DNA of 64,000 nucleotides from Calliopum simillimum. Lineage: Eukaryota > Arthropoda > Insecta > Diptera > Lauxaniidae. The DNA lies in contig OX638368.1 of NCBI GenBank assembly GCA_951812925.1, positions 2,728,001-2,792,000 of the forward strand. The letters are read 5' to 3'. Positions within the stretch are counted from its first letter, which is position 1, and each line of letters begins with the position of its first letter. Positions 31,449-44,716 of this stretch are shown here, one piece after another. A program made the translations under genes and the position numbers. The notes below the pieces were generated by a model. The model worked only from the letters and a program-made list of their open reading frames with translations, was not told where the DNA came from and made no database searches.

Positions 31449-31896
31449 TTATATGGAGCATACCGAAAGCTGGCCAAATGTCGAAAAAAAACGTTTTTAC
31501 TTAACTTTTTAGATCCAGATATTCTTACAACGCTTTTGGGATCTCTCCAAAATTACGTATCTCAGATGCAACATTCTGTGAGTTTAAAGTCTTTACTGTA
31601 AAAATTATGTGCTTACTGTAAAACTGAAGCGATTTGAGCGTAAAAGAACTCTTAAACTCAAAACTCACAATAAGTAATACTTTTTTGATAATTGGGAATA
31701 ACTTAAAATCAAATTATTTCACAAAATCAGCTTGCAATTATGAAAAAACCGCAGAACTATATTGTTCCGCTAGGCTCCACCAAGATTATTATTTTTTTCT
31801 AAGGAGACTGAAACCTTTCTAACACATTTAAAAAAATTTAAAGACACTTTTTAGCACTTTTTGTTTGACGCGAACTTTTCTGATGCACCTATAGAA
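31449..31896. other. Intergenic sequence, nothing recognised
   Basis: No supported ORF, RNA or repeat. Confidence 0.45.
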
Positions 31897-31900
31897 TGAT

Positions 31901-32936
31901 TTGGTATAATTGCAGTTTAGCGGCTTTTCGTATTTTTAAGGGTAGAAAAAAAATTTTGCCAAAAATGGCTTATTGGAGGGGGAGCTCAAGAATTTTGCGT
32001 GATTTCGGAGATATAGCCATCGGAAGATCCGGATATATCTTCTATGTAAACCGCTATAAGTTGGGAACCCCTGGATGGATTTTAATAATATTGGTGTCAT
32101 ATGAAAGGTATTTTACCGTGCTATATAATTGTCCCACAGAGTTTTTAATTCTGAGTAATATTTTTCGGGATATGACAATTTTTCAAAAATTCAGGCTATT
32201 TATCCCTTCTCTTAACTTACCCGTACTGATCCGCGGCCGAAGGCCGCCGCGAAGCCGGTGTTGGATTTTTGGGAGTTTTAAATCCTGAGTTGCGGCTACA
32301 GGCCGCCCACTTACCCTACTTTTGTATAAAATTACTGTTGTTGTAGTAGTAGTAAAGTTGTTCTTTTTGTCTTCTTACAACATCTAAAATAAGGTGAGTC
32401 AAAATCAGCGGTTTTTTGCGATTTTTGCGAAAACTTTGTTGTTATTGTAGTATATCAAACACGGGCTTCGCTAGCCACAGTAGTTATACATAAGAGTAGG
32501 GGTAAGTGGGTGGCCTGCGGCCGCAATTCAGGATTTAAAACTCCCAAAAATCCAACACCGGCTTCGCGGCGGCCTTCGGCCTCGGATCAGTAAGGGTAAG
32601 TTAAGAGTAGGGGTAAATAGCCTGAATTTTTGAAAAATTGTCATATCTCGAAAAATATTACTCAGAATTAAAAACTTTGTGGAACAATTATATAGCACGG
32701 TAAAATACCTTTCATATGACACCAATATTATTAAAATCCATCCAGGGGTTCCCAACTTATAGCGGTTTACATAGAAGCTATATCCCAAACTTCCGATGTC
32801 TATATCTCCGAACCAGATCCGAGCGATGAGCTCCCATGCCATTTTTGTAATGTGGGAGTCCAAAATAAGCCATTTTTGGGAACATTTTTTTCCACCCTTA
32901 AAAATACGAAAAGCCGCTAAAGTGCAATTTTACCAA
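31901..32936. mobile_element. Foldback-like element 1 (long inverted arms, GC-rich core)
   Basis: 1036 bp with arms of about 430 bp each. Left end 'ttggtataattgcagtttag', right end the near-complement finishing 'gtgcaattttaccaa'. Flanked by TGAT at 31897-31900 and 32937-32940. Each arm contains the family core ('cggagatatagccatcggaa' left) and, towards the centre, a NotI-like block ('gcggccgaaggccgccgcg'). The loop is about 140 bp. Mirror-image ORFs on both strands (around 32000-32280 and 32530-32860) are artefacts of the inverted repeat. Related elements: 48784-50556 and 61118-62925. Confidence 0.8.
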
Positions 32937-33589
32937 TGATTTAACTCATATTGCTTGACAAGTGCCAATATGCATTGTTCGCCCCGAAATGGTAACATTT
33001 TTATTTTATTATACAGCCAATACTTGAAGATAACGGTAACTAAGGCCCATTTTTATGTAGATCAATTTACCGTTGCATAAAACTCATTCCAACTTGAAGT
33101 TTTGAAATACGTTTTAAATAAGAAATTTAAAATTGTGGAAGTGTCTACCATTTTGTTCTTTCAAAAAGTAATATCAGATTCATAATCAGAAACCCCATTG
33201 CATCATGAGTTACCCGTTTTAGGTAAAGCTACCACTTCTTGGCAACACTGACGGTCTTTTAATTTTTGAATGATAATCGGACATAGACTGTTAATAAAGA
33301 AAAACGAAGTGTCATACATAGAATAAACTTTCTTAAGTTTAACAAACACAGTTCTACAGTACGTAAGTAGTGCACAAGACAGATTCGGATGATTGGCAAT
33401 TCGGTTAATTGGCATTCGGATAATCGGCGTTCTGTTGTATAACATTTTTTTAGAAACTTAGAAATATTCGGAAAAACTGCAGATTCATAAAAAGGGCAGA
33501 AAATGCACAATTTTTCTGAGAAACGAAATCGCCATAACGGCAACACTAAAAGACTGTCTTTGAGTCATGTGTTGAGAGACATACTTATG
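32937..33589. other. Intergenic sequence, nothing recognised
   Basis: No coding or structural signal found. Confidence 0.45.
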
Positions 33590-34221
33590 GCCTGAACACA
33601 ATGCGAGCGGAACGTTTTTTTCGGTTGCCGACAGAGCGAGAAACAATAAGAAATTGCCTTGTGAAAGTAGTAGAAAAAATTTTATTATTTCGGCAGCGTT
33701 TTTTCTATTTCCGTTGAGATTTTTAAGTAAAAAAATTTTGAGAGAGTAAAAAAAACGCTGCTCAAATTCAGTTTGTCAATAGCTAAACGATTTTTCACAA
33801 AATTCGGCTGACGAAAAACTAAGTAGTGTAGGTAGTTTTGTATTTTGTGGTAATCGGTTACTAAAAGTATTTGATTAAAATGGTTACGTTTTCAAAAATT
33901 AATCGAAATATAGATCTAAATGTTAAGAAATAAAAACAACTAAATTTTATTATCTATAAAATTTGTTTTTAAAATTTTCCTAAATTGAATTAAATCAAAA
34001 TATTTAAAAATCAAATAAAAAAGCTGTAAGTACTCGGTTTGTATTTGGTTTTTATGTTGTAAATAATGAAAAAAAAGCTGACCTAGAAAAAATAAATAAA
34101 AAAATAGTTGCTAAGGAACAAAAATTTCTCTGCTAGCCGAAAGCAGAAGGAGAATGAAATACAAACAATCAACAAAATTTCTCCAACCGAAAAAAACGTT
34201 CCGCCCGCATTGTGTTCGGGC
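33590..34221. mobile_element. 632-bp MITE with GCC(T/C)GAACACAATGCG ends
   Basis: Inverted ends of about 38 bp: left 'gcctgaacacaatgcgagcg' through 'gaacgttttttt', right the near-complement ending 'cgcattgtgttcgggc'. No coding capacity. Located just beyond the 3' side of the ACOT9-like gene. Confidence 0.7.
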
Positions 34222-34617
34222 TATTATGACAACGTCTTATCAGTGACTCAATAAAAGCCAAGCTTTTCAGATTTTTATAATTTATTTTTTGTTAACGACT
34301 TTCTTAATAAGTATACGATAAACTTTCAGACGAGTTACATTCATTACAATTTCGATCTTTATTATTTGTTTATTATACTATTTTAATTAAAAATCCAAAA
34401 TACACTGATGTGGTGAGAAAATTTAACAATATAAATTCGTTAGACAATCATAAAGAAAATACATATAAACAATAATATAAATTAACGTGTTGATGAGGAT
34501 TCTATTTAAATATACTTTTACAAACAGTTTAACTAGCTCACTTCTATCAGCATCTAGCAGATATGGATATTTAGATTATCATGCACCTTTACCGAGTTGA
34601 GATTTCCATTATTTACT

Positions 34618-37600
34618 TTAATCCAAATGCATACCCTCTCTAAATTTCCTGCGACCTTGTAAAAACCACAACATCTCATGATATGTACGCGGGTAAATAT
34701 CGCTAACTAACTCTAATGATTGAAGCGTAAAATAAAAACTATTCGATGTGACCTGTTGCCCGGTCGCAGTATCAATAATATCGGACACCACCATAATTTG
34801 CATAAAATTCAACTGTGTGAACACAACATATGCTGTCATCTTAATAAACGAATTAACACTGACGGGTTTATCAAATGTTATATCGCTTATATGTTTCATC
34901 TTTGGACGAGTTTTGCCATATAAATAACCACAGGTCCATGCTATTTCCACGGCACAACGCATAAGAAAGCCACCGAAAACTTTTTGATGTGCATTTCGAT
35001 TCTCGGGAAATGCTACATAAGTATTTGAAATAAAACTGTCCGACATCCAGCGTGCATTCGTTGGTAAAACGCGACGATTTAACTCTAAGCTATTAGTCGA
35101 AGAAGTTTTGTTAAATGTTTCGTACATAAGTGTTTGCTCGAAATCGTTAGGCTCTATTTTAAAAACTGATTGAGACTGCAAAAGTTGACGGCGCTTTTTG
35201 CGTTCCAATCCACCAGAAAATATTCTACACTCCTCTTCATTTGCTGGTTCAATTGGATTTACTGGTGCTGCAGCAGTATTTGTGGCATTTCGTGCAGCCA
35301 TTAGAAAAAGAGCACGTGTTATTTTCTTATATGACCCATTTTGCATTTGTTCGAGCCAGACCACAATTTCCATAGATGAACGTCCAACCCAAGAAACATG
35401 ACCCGATAGACGTACATCCTCTTTAGCAGTAGTTATAATATCGGTGAAATCTACTTGATCCACGCGAATAGTAACAAATGTATATGGTAGATGTACTTCT
35501 GCCGGTAGATTTGGGATGTGGACATGTCGATGACAGACCCAAACTATAAATATACATAAGTGAAAATTGTATAAGCTTTATTGTCAAAATATTAAGCATT
35601 TTTTTTAATCCTTTAACTGTTTAATACACGGTGCTCTTAAACAGTCGATAGGTTTTTTGGCTATGTGGAGAAAATCTGTGAATGGGGTTTCATTTGTATT
35701 AGTTTAGTGGTCTGAAAAATGCAAACCCCGAAACCGTAGCTGATCATCCTCGCGAGATATCGCAAAAATACCATATCGCAAAAATCCCATATAAAAAAAA
35801 TAAAAAATCGAAAAAAAAACGCAACAAACAAATATAAAAATAGTTATATTTAATGTGTTTTGCAATGTTGAATCCAAATCCGGCCTTAGAATTGCTGTAT
35901 CTCGTACGGTTTTTGAGATATCTTACCCTAAACAAGGAAAAAAAGCCGATGCTATGTTTTATTGCTGTGTTTTGGAGCTATATAACAGGACGTATATCCG
36001 TAAATTCTGATGCAGAAATGGAAAGCTCTAATCAATCTTTTAAGCCTAATACAAATAATGTCGATATCTTCATTTTTCTCGGAGATATCCTAACCTAAAA
36101 AGTTAAAAAAGTGCAAAAAACGTGTTTTGTCATTATTTCAGTCTACAATATTTCAGAGAAAAATTAAGCTATAGACGTAATTCAAATGTGGTTTTAAAGA
36201 AAAAGATTGGAACTTTTAGATAGTGTATCGAATTTTGCGTATGAATGTTCTATATTCTTGTTATATAGCTTAAAAATATAGCAAAAACGGTCTTTTTTCC
36301 TTGTTTAGGCTAAGATATCTCAAAAACCGTATGAGATATAGCAATTTTAAGGTCGGATTCAGATTTAGCATTGCAAAATACATTCAATATAACTATTTTT
36401 ATATTTGTTTGTTGCGTTTTTTTTGGATTTTTTTTTTTTTTTTATATGGGATATGAATTTTTGCGATATTTCGCGGGGATGATCAGCTACGATTTCGGGG
36501 TTTGCATTTTTCAGACCACTAAACTAATACAAATGAAACCCCATTCACAGATTTTCTCCACATAGCCAAAAAACCTATCGACTGTTTAAGAGCACCGTGA
36601 ATATGTACAAACTTTATATATTTATTTTGTACTTACCTGCAAACATGTCCAAATCTTCCATCAATCTACCTGTTCGAACGTGTCCCAAGTAGCTAACGTA
36701 TTTATCTTGGATTTGCGGATCTACACTAAGTGGAATTGTAGCGGATGAGAATGAATCTTGCATACATCTCGGCGGCAGGTCTTCAAGTTTTGGCACATAT
36801 TTACTAAGATATTCACGTGATTTCGGAATTGGCGAGTAACCATGTGTGAGTCCAAGGTGTTTCATGATTTTTTCTTTTACTAAAAATATAAAAAATTTTT
36901 TTGTGTGTGCCTCTTATTTAACTATTTTTGAAAAAAAAAAAATCCATTTAACGATTTAGCTCAACATATGTACGTATGTATATCGGACATACGTATATTG
37001 ATGCAAATTTTATGGGATGTTATCCACTCATTCAATTTTTCGCCTCTTATTTCCAGCCAAGGAAATCGAAATTTAAACAGCGAAAATTGTTGAAAAGTTC
37101 AGTAAGACTTGAATATTAGCCACTTTCAATTATAATGATACATATGGGCATTTCCATGGTGTCGAACGTAACCGTCGAACACATTTAAAGTAAAAAAAGT
37201 CAAAATAAAACGGATTTTTAGTTTGACAATATGCGTAACTTATAGCTCTTAATTAGTCCTATAATTGGTGCTAAGGTTGATTTTGGGAAATTTTTCGTTT
37301 TCACGAAAATTGCAAAAAACGAAGGCGTTTGCATGGGACAAAAACAGAAGTGGTTTTCGCGGCCAACAACACAAACGCCGATTTCAAGAAAACCTGAGGC
37401 TATATTTCAATGCGATTAATTTTAGAATGTTGTGCATTGATGTCTCTTGAAAATGGTTTGATTTTACCCAAAAATGATTTGTACTTTTTTTTAATTTAAT
37501 TTTAATCACGGTCGCACGGGACATTTTTTCTACTATACCAATTTTAAATTAAAAATCTTACAAATAACCAGGATTTCCCAGTGTATGTTGCTTCATTTTA

Positions 37601-38152
37601 TCGTTTGAAGTTGATGCGGCATCACCAATTTTTCCAAAGGGTGTTATTTGTCCCGATCCATTTAACATATGCACCAAATCTCATAATTGATGAATTTTTT
37701 TTAGGGGCGTGGAATCCCCCAGTTTCCCAGTGATTTGTACACATTTATCAAATCTCATTCATATGCGTTAAATACTTGTTTTCAGAGATATGATGAAGTG
37801 TTTTTTTTTTTTGTGGGGGCGTGGTACCGCCATTTTTCCCAGTTCGCATTATTTGTCTTGGTGCTTTTTACATCTGTATGTACCAAACCTCATCCATGTA
37901 GGTTAAATAGTTTCAGAGATATGATGATTGAAGTTTTTAGCTCACGGTTTACTTTTCTGTGGAAATACCCATATGCATAGGAAAGAAATTTTCAAAATGT
38001 CCCTTCTCCGTTTTACAATGTTTTTGAAAAATATTTTCGAGTTTTCCCAAATATTTTAAAAACTTCATTCTCCCTTATGTATTGGCTCTTACCCTCCTCT
38101 ATGGTTAGGTTCTCATCAGGTATGTTATGATCTTCCAAGCCCAAGAAACGTA
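34618..38152 (-). CDS. ACOT9: Acyl-CoA thioesterase 9-like (mitochondrial double hotdog)
   Basis: Hydrolyses fatty acyl-CoAs to free acid and CoA; the family is mitochondrial. Minus-strand exons: 38152-38093 (weaker, phase-compatible), 36879-36637 and 35543-34618, the last ending at a TAA. Conserved order: IPKSREYLSKYVPK, DLPPRCMQDSFSSATIPL, VSYLGHVRTGRLMEDLD, first hotdog (SGHVSWVGRSSMEIVV), then RVLPTNARWMSDS and second hotdog (NRNAHQKVFGGFLMR, DITFDKPVSVNSFI). It closes with YPRTYHEMLWFLQGRRKF, as in human ACOT9. The 36879 exon extends upstream of its ATG in frame (KEKIM) and joins a 60-nt exon reading LEDHNIPDENLTIEEV. That exon has no ATG, so the start and mitochondrial presequence must be in a further 5' exon I could not place. 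The 1.1-kb intron holds the inverted-repeat element at 35627-36599. Confidence 0.9.
35627..36599. mobile_element. 973-bp long-inverted-repeat element in ACOT9 intron
   Basis: Arms of about 320 bp: left 'cacggtgctcttaaacagtc' onward, right the near-complement ending 'actgtttaagagcaccgtg'. AATA flanks both sides (35623-35626 and 36600-36603). Matching internal landmarks include 'gatcatcctcgcgagatat' versus 'cgggatgatcagctac' (inverted) and 'ccttgtttagg'. It fills most of the 1093-bp intron; no ORF above background. Confidence 0.85.
36880..38092. other. ACOT9 5' intron with degenerate repeat
   Basis: Intron between the proposed 60-nt exon and the 36879 exon. 37600-37930 contains paragraph repeats ('gggcgtggaatccccc', 'gggcgtggtaccgcc', 'ttcagagatatgatga') like those at 21385-22130. 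Nothing else recognised. Confidence 0.4.
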
Positions 38153-38956
38153 CTGGTATTCTTTAAAAGTTTTATATTTAATGGTCACTTTATTTTTCCA
38201 GTTTTTTCAATCCAATTATTACTTACATAAAATTCTGCTTTTTGGGATTTTTAGAAACAGGTCCTTGAAAAACCTCATAGCCTCGTACAAATCTATTTTA
38301 GGGTTAGAAATGGGTCAATATGTATTTGAAAATTCTATCAAATTTTATCCTTACAAAGCATTTATAGCCGATTTCTCCACATTAAACGTGGTTTTCAGTG
38401 ACCGATTTCCTATCCTTAAGACGGAACGTAACATTTTTCAATAATTTATTTAAATTAAATTGTACACAAACTATTTTAGCACCAGTTTCACTTAGCGGTG
38501 ATTAAAACAAAACAATGACGTAAATGTTCAAAAATAAAAACATATTTTTGACAGTTGTTGTTCAGTTGTTGTTGTAGGTACCAGCTGGTACGTACAACAA
38601 TTGACAGTTGTTGTTCAGTTGTTGTTGTACGTACCAGCTGGTACCTACAACAACAACGTTAGTATTTTCACACCAGATGTCACTGTCATCGCTTTTCAAT
38701 TAAAATTTTGAAGGTTCAGAGATTTGCTTTCTCCTGTTTTGTTATGACCTCATTGACAATTGATGTACTTTTTTGGACATGATTCAATTATTTGTATGAA
38801 ATTAGTGTAATTGAATCATGACCCAAAATGTTCATCAATTGTCAATGAAATTTTAAAACAAAATGTCAACATTTGTTTACATTTGATTGACAACTAATGA
38901 AAGTTTCCTCGTGCAAAATTGTGGAATAGGAGTAAACAAACAACTAATAATTAATA
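38153..38956. promoter_or_regulatory. Shared 5' region between ACOT9-like gene and C1D
   Basis: Divergent genes face away from this interval, so it should hold the C1D promoter and probably that of the ACOT9-like gene or its first exon. It contains a direct repeat of about 58 bp (38553-38662), each unit carrying the palindrome 'gtaccagctggtac' flanked by 'ttgttgttgta'. It also holds a nested inverted repeat at 38752-38850 ('tcattgacaattgatg' with its complement and 'catgattcaatta' with its complement). No TATA box assigned. Confidence 0.4.
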
Positions 38957-41900
38957 ATGGCGACCTCAAACTCTTTTGGTGAACTAAAGAATGACAATAA
39001 TTTTATACAAGCCGTGACTAACTTTGAAAAAAATTTGGATAAGATTGAGAAAAGCTTAAACATTGCAGTGGAGTTCAAGGACTTTGATGAACTATCAACG
39101 CAGGAAAAAGTTAAATTTGACAACTATTTGGCGTATTCTATAAATTCGCTTTTTTGGATGTACATAAAACTTCAAGGTCTGGATCCCAATGAGGTAAGTC
39201 TTATTTATGGCAGGCTAGAAGAATTTTACCGTATATAAAGATTTTCAATAAGAAACAAAAGACGAATGAATGAATGTAAAAATGAATTTAATGATTAAAT
39301 GTAAAAATTAAGGAAATGTCTATACGGGGCGTTCCGCGTACGCGAAAGCTCCTCTCTCTCTCTCTCAATTTACTCAATTAGCGTACGCGAAACTCAATTA
39401 GCGTACGCGAAATCCAGTGAAGTTTTTTCCCCCGGGGAACTTGATTAATTTATGTACTGATCCGCGGCCGAAGGCCGCCGCGAAGCCAGTGTCGGATTTT
39501 TGGGAGTTTTAAATCCTGAGCTGCGGCCACAGGCCGCCCACTTACCCCTACTTTTATGTAAAATTACTGTTGTAACGAAAATGCGTCCCGGGGGAAAAAA
39601 CTTCACTGGATTTCGCGTACGCTAATTGAGTAAATTGAGAGAGAGAGAGGAGCTTTCGCGTACGCGGAACGCCCCGTATAGACAGACTCAAAAATTAATC
39701 CCCTATTTTATGCAAGGTGTTTTTTGGTACGAACAATAAATCTTAAGAGTTTTTTTTATATTAGAGTTGCAACTCTTCGTGACTCTTCGTGCAATATTCC
39801 CACTAGGCACAATATTCATTCTGAACCATTTTTTCTGGAGTACTATAAGTTTTATGTCAAGTCGTTCATAAGTTACACTTTCAAACACTTTCTGCAAAAG
39901 TTTGGATTAAAACTTGGACCAAAAAAATTTCAGCCCAATTCTGAATAGAAAACCCGCGAGAATTTTTTCACTTTTCCCATTTCTCCTATTCCAAATTAAA
40001 ATTCTCAAGAATATTTTCTCATTTCTTCTATTCCAAATAAACTTCGAAAGGGAGAAAAAACTCCAGATGAGAAAACTAGGCATCAAATAAAGGAGCAAAG
40101 GGCTTGTTTACCCTGTAATTTTTTGCAAATCTGTAGAAATAAGGGTCACACTAATAAATAAAAGTAGTTGGAAAATTCTACTTACAATGATTTCGAAAAT
40201 TCGAATAATTCTTTGTCTACTTTGCAAAAAAAAAATAGTACTTTTTGTAATAAGTAACTAGTAAGGGTGGTATCTTTGGCCTGGCCAAAAACTAAATACC
40301 CTACACTGCATTTCAAGTACTCGTATATTATTAAACATTTAGTTGATGAATACTATACAATGTACGTATTCTTGGACATACAAGTTTTTAATAAAATAAA
40401 TTGTTGAATTCTTCCGTAACCTCTAGGAGAGTATAAGAACAAATTGCTTATAAGGGGAGTGCCACGCCCTCTCCGAGTTTACCTAGATTTTGCCTAGAGC
40501 TTGCATTTATTGTTCTGAGTGTTAGAGTAAAGTTCGGTTAATGTTTCTTAAAAAAAATCTTTCAGTATAGCATTTTCAAACTTTCGCTCATATGGGAGGT
40601 GCCACGCCCTCTAGTCCTAGTCCTACTTTTTGTTCAGAGTTTGCAATTAATGCTCTTAGTATTTGAGTGAAGTTAAGTTGGATTATCTCAAAAAACGCTT
40701 TCAGTATAACATTTTGAAACTTTTGTTTATATGGGAGGTGCCACGCCCTCTAGTCCGATGTTGCCTAGTTTTAGCTCAAAGCTTGTACTTACTATCTCTA
40801 GTACTTATGTGTATTTTGCCTCTGTTATTGCAAATAATGCTCTTATTATCACATTTTGAATATATTTTTTGTATGGGCGGTAGGCGTGTCCGTTGACCGA
40901 TTTTGCTCATTTTCAATCCCCCGAGCTAACTTTAGTGACGAAGGCAGTGTACCAAATTTCATTGAATTATCTTGCTCAGTTTTTCCAAAAAATGTATTTC
41001 CACACACAGCCGTTACCCAGCCAGCCAGCCAGCCAGCCAGACAGACGGACATGGCTATATCGACTCAGGAGGTGACGCTGATCAAGAATATATATACTTT
41101 TCCATACCTGCCACGCCTCCTTCTCTGCGTTACAAACGGAAGGACAAAGTGAATATACCCTGGGTGTAGGGTATAAAAAAACATTTACCGTTTAATAGTT
41201 TTTTAATAAACACTGATTTTTTTAAGTTTATCGCCGCTTAAGCGGTTTTATTAAATAACTCACAAATGGTAAATTTTTGTTATTTAAAATGAAAATTATT
41301 TTCAGGCCATGTGATTTTTATTTTAGTTTTATTTATTTATTTTATTTATTCGGTCTATGAAAATAACATTCTTTCAGACTAGATATAAATAACTTACATT
41401 AAATAACAAATATGATAACAATTATAAAATATTATTTAAAAACATTCTCATACTATCTTTTGAAAGAGAAAAATCAAGATCATTATTTGAACTTATATCA
41501 TTAAATAATTTTAAAGACCTATAAATGGGAGCATTTATTGCATAATTTTACCGTACCAAATCTAAATAAAATGGTGCATAAGACCTAAGTATTCTAGAGG
41601 GAACATTAAATTGAACTAAACTAAGCAGGGCAGGGCAGTCAACGGCACCATCAATAATATCAAAAACAAATAAAAGTGACAATATGTTTCATCTAACTTC
41701 AAGTGTCTTTAGACCAAGTAAGAGACAGCGGGCATGATATGAAGGGAGAAACTCATTATTGTTAAGAAAAAGGGAACGTAATGCGTACTTAGTAAAAGAC
41801 TTTTGTACACGCTCCAACCGAAATTTATGGGATTCGTAGTACGGGCTCCAAATAACAGACACATACTCTAACCTAGAATGTACCAGACTAATATATAGAA

Positions 41901-42517
41901 CCTTTAAGGTATATGGATCTCTAAAAGAAGAGCTATTACGCCTTATGATTTTCCATAAAAGAGATCTCTGCACTTTATATCGTACGATTCACCGAGTTAT
42001 CGCAATTTGAAAATTGAGACAATTGTATAGACGAGTCAAAAGAAACACATGTACCTAATATTGCATAACAGTGTCCATATAATGGGTGAAATCGAAATTT
42101 GTTAGAAATGCTGAACTCTAGTTAAAAACTTTTGAATGAACACACGACGGTAGCGAAGGTATATAAAACTCAAATTAAAAAACACAGTAGGGTTTCGAAA
42201 CAATTAATACCGCCGCATTTCTATCATCTCGAAATCATTCCATCTTCTAATGTTGAATTAAATTTAGAGCTTTTCTTTTTATTTTTGTATAGCATGGTAT
42301 CAAGAACGAACTATCACGTGTACGCCAAACAATTTTACGTGATAAGCAAATATATGAAAGAAATACCATTCGTCCAGTGCTCGACAAAGGAGCAGCTGGA
42401 CGTTTTATCAAGCATGGTCTTCACATAAAACGTAACGAAAACAATGATGAAACTGACGATGATAATGGAAAAGCACCTGTTAATAAGAGAATAAAATTTG
42501 ATTCTGACGATGAATAA
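38957..42517 (+). CDS. C1D: C1D/Rrp47-type exosome cofactor
   Basis: Nuclear RNA-exosome cofactor that binds Rrp6/EXOSC10 and structured RNA for 3' processing of rRNA and snoRNA. Two exons, 38957-39193 and 42293-42517, give 153 residues (human C1D has 141). The N-terminal Sas10/C1D helical domain shows LSTQEKVKFDNYLAYSINSL and FWMYIKLQGLDPNE. The second exon continues HGIKNELSRVRQTILRDKQ and the hallmark LDKGAAGRFIKHGL, then an acidic, lysine-tipped tail (DDDNGKAPVNKRIKFDSDDE). The join falls at the same place as the conserved sequence of the human protein. The 3.1-kb intron is packed with repeats (39325-39683, about 40265-41170, 41340-41980). The start ATG is preceded by AT-rich 5' UTR and lies in a good context (aataATGgcg). 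Confidence 0.93.
39325..39683. mobile_element. GC-rich inverted-repeat element (GCGTACGCG/NotI), copy 2
   Basis: About 355 bp inside the C1D intron. Ends 'gtctatacggggcgttccgc' and the complement ending 'cgccccgtatagac'. Arms of about 100 bp include a (ct)n or (ga)n tract, 'cgcgtacgcgaaa' motifs and 'ttttttcccccgggg'. The core holds 'gcggccgaaggccgccgcg' and 'cggccacaggccgccc'. The left arm has one additional tandem copy of the 'caattagcgtacgcgaaa' unit. Non-coding. Confidence 0.8.
40265..41170. repeat. Dispersed repeat with tandem paragraphs, copy 2
   Basis: Same family and orientation as 1150-2100: 'tttggcctggccaaa', then three or more units with 'gtgccacgccctc', 'gcctagttttagctc' and 'ttggattatctcaaaaaacg'. 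It ends 'gtatgggcggtaggcgtgtc', a short CCAG tandem run and 'gactcaggaggtgacgctga'. It finishes 'ccctgggtgtagggtata'. Confidence 0.65.
41340..41980 (-). pseudogene. Jockey/CR1-clade non-LTR retrotransposon 3' fragment
   Basis: Minus-strand frame 41973-41689 reads RDPYTLKVLYISLVHSRLEY, ASVIWSPYY-like (VSVIWSPYYESH) and LERVQKSFTKYALR. This is the segment after the reverse-transcriptase thumb in Jockey/CR1-type elements ('LVRS.LEY...VW.P....I..IE.VQ..F'). Only this C-terminal piece and a 3' tail are present. Located in the C1D intron, antisense to C1D. Confidence 0.7.
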
Positions 42518-42689
42518 TAAACGTACTTTTAATGAAAAAAAAGTGACTGAATTAATAAATTAAATTTTATCCTAAAAATCTAATATTACTGGAATAAAAA
42601 CCCCAAAGCTAAAATCAGTCCTATCTGTTTTGTTTTTAGCTTTAATGAGTAATATTAATCAAAATTAAGGAAAAATTACCCAAAATTAT

Positions 42690-42999
42690 CAGGCCTGTTC
42701 CGTATTCCGTGTGGTTTCAATTACTATTCATTTAAAAAGTTTTTTTTTTTTAAAAATCAGTAAGTCCTACAATAAGTATGAGGATCTTATAACAAATAAT
42801 CCGGAAAAATAATTGTTCAAATCGCGTCTTTTTTTTTTTTTTGTTTTTCACTTTTATTGGAATATTTCTTATAAGTTAAGACACTGTGATCCTTCACAAA
42901 ATGGATATTTGTATTTTTTAAAGTGCAACTTACCGTTTTCAAAAAAAAAAATTTCAAATTAGAAGTAATTAAAATCACATGGATTACGTAACAGACCTG
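42690..42999. mobile_element. 310-bp CAGGCCTG MITE
   Basis: Ends 'caggcctgttccgtattccg' and 'ggattacgtaacagacctg' (imperfect inverted repeat). Provides the uninterrupted version of the site into which the 10015-10879 MITE inserted in the sister copy. Lies downstream of C1D and of the GAPDH stop. Confidence 0.7.
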
Positions 43000-43152
43000 T
43001 ATATTAGGATTACATCAGTTTATTACAAATATGTTAAATTCAATATAATCAAAATGTTTAATGAAACAAATGCGTATTGTAACGAATATAAATATACCAT
43101 TTAAAACAAATACAAATCATATATTAACATGTAGCATAATAGTAGATTTATT

Positions 43153-44712
<1,560 letters not shown>

Positions 44713-44716
44713 CTGG

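Noticed and set aside
31896..32863. Two similar ORFs on opposite strands (SYERYFTVLYNC type)
   Set aside because: Mirror copies caused by the inverted arms of foldback-like element 1; no transposase or host similarity.
40860..41170. Assignment of the 1150/40265 repeats to INE-1
   Set aside because: Some terminal phrases are reminiscent, but I could not identify INE-1 hallmarks reliably without a search.
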